A DNA stretch of 64,000 nucleotides from Chrysoperla carnea. Its lineage: Eukaryota; Arthropoda; Insecta; Neuroptera; Chrysopidae. The DNA lies in contig NC_058342.1 of NCBI RefSeq assembly GCF_905475395.1, positions 25,950,640 to 26,014,639 of the forward strand, given 5' to 3'. A program made the translations under genes and the position numbers. The number at the start of each line of letters is the position of its first letter. Position 1 is the stretch's first letter. Shown here piece after piece: positions 57,650-64,000 of this stretch. The notes under the pieces were generated by a model. That model searched no databases and was not told where the DNA came from. It worked only from the letters and a program-made list of their open reading frames with translations.

Positions 57650-57811
57650 CAGGTCGAAGTTTTTACAACCCAATGACAACTGTGGAAAACTTCAAAGATG
57701 CATTAATTTTTTTCTTTTAAATATTTAGTTTAATTGTACTATACTATTTAGTGCGATTTTTTTCAAAAAATTTGATTATTCTAGAAGAGGCACGCGTTTT
57801 TTCGCATATTC

Positions 57812-57840
57812 CGTCCTCGAAGCAGGCGGGTAAAGTCTAG
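57812..57840 (+). mobile_element. Possible Helitron 3' terminus
   Basis: The sequence CGTCCTCGAAGCAGGCGGGT followed by AAAGTCTAGT resembles the GC-rich hairpin and CTAG end of the Helitron at 15844-16246. The 5' end was not found, so this is a terminal fragment at best. Confidence 0.35.
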
Positions 57841-58849
57841 TTATATAAATGATATGACACTTAACTTAAATAAACATATTTAAAAATAAATTAAAAATAA
57901 TGTAAATGATTAGATACAACACCTCTTTTGCTACAAATTAGATAAGACATTATTTGTTTTTTTATAAATAAATAAATAAATAATCTTATATAGTTATTAT
58001 GTGTAAATATTATTTATTTATTTTTAAGATTTTTCTTCAGTTTATGTAATAATATTACTTCTCTTTAGTTAAACTTTCCCCCGAAAATATAGACTTATGT
58101 ACTGTATCGAAGGTTAACTGAAAGGGGTGAGGATGTGTTATACATTTCATGATCTCTGGATCACAATTTATAGGGTTTTAGGCTGAAATTCAGTAGGTAG
58201 AATTGCGTACAAGACGGGATAATGTTGCCTCATTTCAGGGGATTCCCAGGGGAAAACTCGAATTTTTAGACATTTTTATGGTTATGCAAATCTGTACAGT
58301 ACCTTTTTTGATACCATACAAGATGTTTTTTCGAGGTTTTTATGGCTTTGTACACCTTCAAAGTCCCTTCAATCTGAGCTAGAGGGAGAATCAACTGATA
58401 AAGGTTTCCTTCGTCCCACTAACAGAGGTAATTCAGTGCCAAAGTGTTGAGACCTCAGCATGAGTTCCAGTTATCCAAGTTCCACTGTATTAATAAAAAT
58501 TCCTTTTTATTTCAATTTCAACACCTTCTAACAAGAAGAAATATTAAATGAGAGGGAAATATGAAATTGGTGATGGAGCCCTGCTGCTCATGAGTTTTTT
58601 TATTATGGTAAGATAAACAAGAAACCATAAATTCATTCTCTACGATTAATAATCTTAAGTGTACATTCATATACTGAGACATGGATATAACGAGGAAAGT
58701 GCAAGTCAGGGAATCTGCTCCCCTCTCCTTCATGTAACCTGGATTTATCATCGATTTAGTTAATTAATTATATATTGACTATATTTGCTTATGCAAAAAT
58801 ATTGTTGAATTCAAATACTCCTTTTAAGAAAAAGGAAACTAAATTTTTA
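57841..58849. other. Intergenic DNA
   Basis: Positions 58085-58190 resemble 40080-40170. No gene is supported. Confidence 0.35.
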
Positions 58850-59228
58850 CCCTAATTTGGACCCTCACGGGGAAAAAAAGCTATTTATGAAAAAATTTTT
58901 CAAACAAAAGTTGTTTACTTTTTTATACGAAACAATTTTTACTGTTAAACTTTTGTTCTTTCTTCTGCGATTTGTAAGACCTAATGGATCCATGTTGACC
59001 ATTGACGAACTCTAATGCACTTCTCTGAGTCCGGAGCACGATATAAAAAAAATTGAGATCAATATCTCTTTTCGTTTTTGAGTTACCGTGTTGACAACAA
59101 ACGAGAATGTACTAATTAAGTTATTTTTATAAATACCTGCATCAAAATTTTGTTTCTAGCATCAATATATCTAATCGTTACAAACTTGGGATTAAACTTA
59201 ATATATAGATATATTTTATATATAAAGT
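58850..59228 (-). repeat. Rep-A copy 15, diverged
   Basis: In minus orientation it contains TCAAACAAAAGTTGTTTACT, CTCTTTTCGTTTTTGAGTTA and CGTTACAAACTTGGGATTAA. It is one of the more diverged copies. Confidence 0.7.
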
Positions 59229-59452
59229 ACAAAAAATAAACAAAAAAATAATTTTTAATAACAAGTTTTTAGAGCGCCCAGACGATAAAAGAAGAAAAAA
59301 GGAATAGTAGAAAAAGAAATTTATAGGAAAAGGCCCCCCACATGAAAACACAAAGTGCAAATTCAGTGAGATCATTTAAAAATTTATAAAATGGAAATTC
59401 AAATTTTTATACGGACGTGACATCAAAGTACGGGCTTGTCAAATTTGTTAAC

Positions 59453-59819
59453 ATACTGTATGATATTAATTACTTACATTTTGTATGGTATTACATTGAG
59501 TTATATTATTCTACGGCTTTTTATTAGAAAACTTAATAATAAGGTGTGTAAATTCTGTGTTGTAAATTCATTTTGTTTAAAGTGTAAATTATACATTGAA
59601 CTGTTACCAATTGACAGATCACGTACTTATTCGTCATCAACAGAGAGCGCCAAAAAAACTGCGTTTAAATAATTCAAAATTATTATCTATTTTTAATATG
59701 TTTTTACACTTTTACACTTAATTACAGCATTTTTAAACAGTATTTATATTTTTTACTCTGTTATAACGGTGTAAACAATGAATTAAAAATATAAAAAAAA
59801 TACATGAATATTCCCTATT
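59453..59819 (+). repeat. Rep-C repeat, copy 2
   Basis: It matches 20667-20985 with one extra 37-base stretch near 59553-59589. It ends 40 bases before the stop codon of the zinc-finger gene on the opposite strand, so it lies in or just beyond that gene's 3' end. Confidence 0.75.
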
Positions 59820-59839
59820 TCGTGGTGAGTAATGAAATT

Positions 59840-59845
59840 TTTATT
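59840..59845 (-). terminator. AATAAA polyadenylation signal of the zinc-finger gene
   Basis: On the minus strand AATAAA occurs 13 bases after the TAA stop. It lies between the stop codon and the Rep-C copy, so the transcript may end before the repeat. Confidence 0.55.
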
Positions 59846-59858
59846 ACAGATATCTCAT

Positions 59859-61112
59859 TTAAATTGTTTTTCTCCAGTGTGAATCCTTCCGTATATGCCG
59901 AAGTAAATCATATCGACTAGTAAATATTTTGTTACAAATGTCACAAGGAATTGGTTTTTCTCCGACATGAACTAGTTTATGGTTAATTAAAGAACTTTTC
60001 CTAGCAAATGTGTTATTACAGATGTCACAAGGAAATGGTTTTTCTCCACGATGAACTCGTTTATGTTTAATTAAAGAACTTTTCCTAGCAAATGTTTTAT
60101 TACAAATGTCACAAGGAAATGGTTTTTCTCCGACATGAATTCGTTTATGTTTAACAAAACTATGTTTAGCAACAAATCTTTTTTTACAAATATCACAAGA
60201 AAATCGTTTTTCTCCACGATGAACTCGTTTATGTACAACTAAAGAACTTTTCTCAGTAAATAATTTATTACAAATGTCACAAGGAAATGGTTTTTCTCCG
60301 ACATGAATTCGTTTATGTTTAACAAAACTATGTTCAGCAACAAATCTTTTTTTACAAATATCACAAGAAAATCGTTTTTCTCCACGATAAACTCGTTTAT
60401 GTTTAATTAAAGAACTTTTCCTAGCAAATGTTTTATTACAAATGTCACAAGGAAATGGTTTTTCTCCGACATGAATTCGTTTATGTTTAACAAAACTATG
60501 TTTAGCAACAAATCTTTTTTTACAAATATCACAAGAAAATCGTTTTTCTCTACGATGAACTCGTTTATGTACAACTAAAGAACTTTTCTCAGTAAATAAT
60601 TTATTACAAATACCACAAGAAAATGGTTTTGCTCCACCATGAACTCGTTTATGGTTAATTAAAGAACTTTTCCTAGCAAATGTTTTATTACAAATATCAC
60701 AAGAAAATTGTTTTTCTCCAGTGTGAATCCTTTTATGTTTAACAAGTTTCGTGCGCTCCAATTTGTCCGTGCCTAACTGCTCATCAACATGAAATCGTTT
60801 ATATTCCGTTGTATCTTCATCTTCAAGAATTTCAGCTATAGTTTCTTCTGGTGATTCGTCCTTAATAATTAATTCTGTGTGCAGTTGTTGTTTTTCAAGT
60901 TGCATGTTTTCCCAGAGTTCTGTACCAAACTGTTTAACTTGTTCAGTCAATTCTTTTTCCTCCAAAATTTCAATTTTAATTAGTTGAGGTTCCATTTTAA
61001 GTTCATCATCATTTTTAATTATTAAATCTGTATTCAGTTCTTTTTCAGATTTAATATTTTCTTCACTTATCAATGAAGAATTATTTATATTATTAATTAA
61101 AGTATTTGCCAT
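59859..61112 (-). CDS. C2H2 zinc-finger protein with ten tandem fingers
   Basis: A single-exon 417-codon frame encodes a probable nuclear DNA-binding regulator. Residues 1-120 are acidic and cysteine-free, so there is no ZAD or BTB domain. Residues about 132-417 hold ten C-x2-C-x12-H-x3/5-H fingers joined by TGEKP-type linkers (VGEKPFP, RGEKRFS). Fingers fall into three near-identical types in the order A B C A C B C A A plus a divergent last finger. Type A has ARKSSLI in the helix, B has TEKSSLV and C has VAKHSFV. Finger 4 has Tyr in place of its second zinc histidine (HKRVY), and the last finger uses H-x5-H (HIRKDSH). The near-identical fingers point to recent internal duplication or gene conversion. 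The start is in a good context (AATAAAATGGCA), and AATAAA follows the stop. The target DNA is unknown. Confidence 0.93.
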   Translation of the reverse strand: MANTLINNINNSSLISEENIKSEKELNTDLIIKNDDELKMEPQLIKIEILEEKELTEQVKQFGTELWENMQLEKQQLHTELIIKDESPEETIAEILEDEDTTEYKRFHVDEQLGTDKLERTKLVKHKRIHTGEKQFSCDICNKTFARKSSLINHKRVHGGAKPFSCGICNKLFTEKSSLVVHKRVHRREKRFSCDICKKRFVAKHSFVKHKRIHVGEKPFPCDICNKTFARKSSLIKHKRVYRGEKRFSCDICKKRFVAEHSFVKHKRIHVGEKPFPCDICNKLFTEKSSLVVHKRVHRGEKRFSCDICKKRFVAKHSFVKHKRIHVGEKPFPCDICNKTFARKSSLIKHKRVHRGEKPFPCDICNNTFARKSSLINHKLVHVGEKPIPCDICNKIFTSRYDLLRHIRKDSHWRKTI

Positions 61113-61467
61113 TTTATTATTATTTCGTTCAAATTTATTTACTTGACAACATAACCATTATTCTCATTATTGACATATAAACAACCAGTGGACCAGTGCT
61201 GCCATCATGGATGGTGGATAATAAAAAATATTTCTATTCGCTTCGTGCATGAGTTTTATTTCAGGAAGCTACTAAGTAATTACACACAACTTTATTATTT
61301 AAAATAATTATATGGATGGACATATAAGTCTACGGATTGCGTATATGTTTTACATTGAAAATTTAATACTATTTTCTAACAAATTTAAATAAGTAATTAT
61401 ATTTATTTATATTTAATAAATATTATTTTTGCAATTTCGTCCCTTATTTTCACAATTTCTAATGCAA
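61113..61467. promoter_or_regulatory. Upstream region of the zinc-finger gene
   Basis: This intergenic stretch must hold the promoter of the minus-strand zinc-finger gene if the gene is single-exon. I see no clear TATA box or initiator. The ATG is preceded by an A/T-rich leader. Confidence 0.35.
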
Positions 61468-61633
61468 CAAGTTTAATTCAACAAGTTCAATAATTATAAT
61501 TTGACATTTACTAAACCATTTATATGTAAACAAGCAAAAATTAGTCATATCAAGTTTAATTCAACAAGTTCAATAATTATAATTTGACATTTACTAAACC
61601 ATTTATACGTAAACAAGCAAAAATTAGTCATAT
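61468..61633 (+). repeat. Two-copy 83-bp tandem duplication
   Basis: The units 61468-61550 and 61551-61633 begin CAAGTTTAATTCAACAAGTT and differ at one position (TATATGTAAAC against TATACGTAAAC), so the duplication is recent. Confidence 0.95.
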
Positions 61634-61769
61634 TTAAATAAACCGCATGATTTATTGCAAATTTTACAACAAAGTTACAGTTGATTTAGCTGTTCCTCCA
61701 CCTACTATGCCCCCTGCCAATAGACAAAAAGTGGTCACGGTTAGTAGATGAGATGAGCTTTTCCTGCGG

Positions 61770-62505
61770 TATTTCAAAAACTATCCGCTCAATCATTTTC
61801 AATCATCCATCTTTTGGACAAAATTACCAAAATTTTGTGATTTTCTCGATTTTTTCAAAGGAAAATTGCTAATAATTTGCAAAATTATTTAATTTTCCGA
61901 TTTGGGTAAAAATCGTTTTCTAGAGTTATTTTGGTCCTAAAAAAAGAAAAAATCGAAGGAAGATTCAAAAAACGAAGTTCATTTGGGAATTAGATGACTG
62001 TTTTCCGTGATACCTCCTGAATAGTTGCGAAATATCAACTTTTGTACATCCAATCCAAAAGTGAAAAACTTTTTTTGGATAAAATTACCCTACATATCAA
62101 GTTTCACCAAATTCTGAAGAATAATTTTGGTAGGGCGGAGGGGTTAGTTAAGAAAATTACAAATTATCCTTAAGAAAAATCAGCAAAATGTATAAGAATA
62201 ATATTTTGTTGACTTCCGAGTTGAGACATGATTATTGAAATAAATACCACGATTCTCTATATAAATTTTATTTCGAGTATCGTGATAGTTAACCAGCAAT
62301 ATTATTTTCTCTCCGATTTGTATAAAAGTTATTTCTGTTAGTTAAAGTTTGTTCTTTTAGTTTGGATAAAACTTTTTATCATAAAAGTTATGGTCATTCT
62401 GGTCCAAAAAATACAAAAATCGGGTCCCTTTATTGATTGGGCAAATTATTTGTGAGAAATTAACTAAAATCGTATATGAGGGTCGATATTCTCTGCCCCT
62501 CGCTG
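61770..62505 (+). repeat. Rep-H related sequence, two diverged copies
   Basis: Positions 61770-62130 and 62385-62505 carry Rep-H-like phrases such as TCCCTTTATTGATTGGGCAA and AAATTAACTAAAATCGTATA. They are non-coding. They fill the space between the zinc-finger gene and SRP72. Confidence 0.5.
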
Positions 62506-62595
62506 TATAAATGCAGGAGAAATAATTAATACATTTTTATTTTTTAAATATTTTTTTAATCAATCAATTCAATGTGTTCAATAATACAAATAATT

Positions 62596-62601
62596 TTTAT
62601 T
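62596..62601 (-). terminator. Candidate polyadenylation signal of SRP72
   Basis: AATAAA on the minus strand, about 40 bases downstream of the TAA stop of the terminal exon. Confidence 0.45.
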
Positions 62602-62638
62602 TTTAATTTAACGAAAAAAAAAAACTTAAGAGAAACAA

Positions 62639-63967
62639 TTAACGACGGCGCTTTTTCTTTTTATGGTCACCAGACGATTTTTGATGTGATACATGTTGTT
62701 GTGGTGTTTCAGCTTTTGTATTTTCACCTGCTCCGGAATAACTTGAAAAATCACTGAAAAAAACAAAAAATTTTCTTATAAAAGTTGTTAGTCTAGATTT
62801 CTGCGTTGCCTTTGGTCCGGATAAAATCTTGAAATTTTATTCATATACTTATTTGTAAATAAGTATTTTCAGCACCAGGAGACATCCATGCCTCCAAGTG
62901 ACAAGTTTTTCTCAAAGAAGGTACATAGACCTACAGTTCTAGATCCTAGAGACGTAATTGTTAATTTTAAAACGTTCAAACTTAAACTTATTAACATAAT
63001 CTTCGATTTTCTAATATAAAAGATTTGGAGAGATAAACTTACTAAGCTTCAGATGCGTTAGTTGCAGATCCTTGAGATCCCTTAATAATATCTTTAGCAC
63101 GTCGATCCCTTTTCTTACGGAAACCGGTACGCTCATATTTCGGTAGCCATCTTTCTGGATCCGGTGTTTCACCTTCTACATAATCTTTTGGTAATTTACC
63201 ACGACGCTTCTTCTTATTTTTTTTGGCATACGGATCACGTGGAGTTCTAAAATAAATAATTTTTTTGACAAAATTGCGTTTATTTTCGGAAAATAACAAT
63301 CAAAATTGTTTCTTACGTTGGTGGAGAATCAGCTGATGTTTGTGGTCGTGTAGATCTATTTGATTTCAGACCCATCATCCAGTTGGCTGATTCTAAATCG
63401 TCAACATCAAGACCTTTTGTATTTATGGGTGGAAGACGGTCACTAAGATCTTTAGCTTTTGGTGATTTAATCTGAAAAATTTAATATCGTGAATAAATTT
63501 TCTAAATTCGCAAATGATTCTCGATTTTTCAGTACAATTTATTATTATATTTATCCTTCTTTTGGACTTATTTATCAATCCTTACCTGAGCATAAGCCAT
63601 AACTAATTGAGCAATAATTTGACGACTATCTGGATGTAAGAGTAAAATTTCCTCCAGACATTTAGCAGCTGCCTCAGGTTCTTCATTACGCATATGAAAA
63701 TCAGCAGCCTCACGATACATTTTCTCTAAACCAGGCTTACCCGACTAAAATAATATTTTAAAATTAAACACAACTAATATAAATTAAAATATCTTGAAAA
63801 CTTACCCTATTTTTACGATACCAATCAACAGTTTCGTCTAAGAATTTCGATGCTTTATCTGACATTTCTTTGCCTACGTACAGAGTTACGATTGTACTTA
63901 CAACTCCTGGTAAATATTTATCATCACCAAGTTTTAATAGAATTTCGAGTGCTTCATCGCGATTTTC
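62639..63967 (-). CDS. SRP72, signal recognition particle 72 kDa subunit (partial, last five exons)
   Basis: SRP72 is the RNA-binding partner of SRP68 in the cytosolic particle that targets nascent secretory proteins to the ER. Exons in transcript order are 63967-63806, 63744-63586, 63471-63317, 63246-63043 and 62753-62639. All have GT-AG introns, and the phases join without a break. The first two exons encode TPR-like helices (NRDEALEILLKLGDDKYLPG; EEPEAAAKCLEEILLLHPDS). The third has the SRP72-type ESANWMMG motif, and the fourth the hallmark ETPDPERWLPKYERTG in a Lys/Arg-rich tail. The last exon ends SSGDHKKKKRRR before TAA. The 5' part of the gene lies beyond the window edge. The fourth exon's donor (GTAAGT) overlaps an in-frame TAG, so an unspliced transcript would end at NASEA, 39 residues earlier. 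Confidence 0.92.
62754..63042 (-). other. Last SRP72 intron
   Basis: This 289-base intron begins GTAAGTTT and ends TTTTTTTCAG on the minus strand. Its inclusion joins TA from the fourth exon with T from the last, giving a Tyr codon in place of the stop. It is the longest visible intron of the gene; the other three are 61-114 bases. Confidence 0.8.
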
Positions 63968-64000
63968 CTGAAAAAAATATTAGCTTTTATAAAGAAAAAT

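Overview
The window is a stretch of animal nuclear DNA, almost certainly from an insect. It is strongly AT-rich, gene-poor and crowded with short, mostly non-coding transposable elements. Evidence for an insect nuclear genome: spliced genes with GT-AG introns of about 60-290 bp (a partial SRP72 gene), an insect-style C2H2 zinc-finger gene with an AAAATGG start context, a nuclear tRNA-Arg, tRNA-derived SINEs, an RNase H-bearing LINE whose 3' tail is the arthropod telomere-like pentamer, and mariner, hAT and Helitron relics. I cannot name the order or species from sequence alone.

Layout. 0-12 kb: repeats only. These are a SINE with a clear target duplication (1003-1242), an intron-bearing tRNA-Tyr pseudogene (1349-1438), a 1.1 kb mosaic repeat family ('Rep-A') carrying nested TTAA- and TA-type miniature elements (2.3-4.8 kb), and a palindromic 16-bp minisatellite (11.45-11.59 kb). 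12-24 kb: unclassified AT-rich DNA, a small Helitron (15.84-16.25 kb), a 3 x 312-bp tandem array (17.6-18.5 kb), a mariner C-terminal relic (21.4-21.6 kb) and an unrecognised coding relic split by a SINE (23.86-24.45 kb). 24-38 kb: hAT and foldback MITEs, an intact divergent SKP1-like gene (28928-29407), a second SKP1-like fragment 2.5 kb away, and several long inverted-repeat elements. 38-54 kb: tRNA-Arg(TCT), LINE and hAT transposase relics, a second copy of the unrecognised coding relic, a 52-bp perfect palindrome, a second SINE type, an RTE-like tail and a palindrome with a tRNA-like cloverleaf in each arm. 54-64 kb: a perfect-TIR TTAA MITE, a foldback element with Rep-A in its loop, a ten-finger C2H2 gene (59859-61112, minus) and the last five exons of SRP72 (62639-63967, minus; the gene continues past the window edge).

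The host genes do not form an operon or pathway. SRP72 belongs to the signal recognition particle, the zinc-finger protein is a probable transcription regulator, and the SKP1-like protein is a possible SCF ubiquitin-ligase adaptor. The connected biology is in the mobile elements. The SINE and the LINE share a 3' tail, which implies the LINE machinery mobilises the SINE. Several insertions are nested cleanly enough to show target duplications and relative age. I did not find a novel defence or metabolic system.
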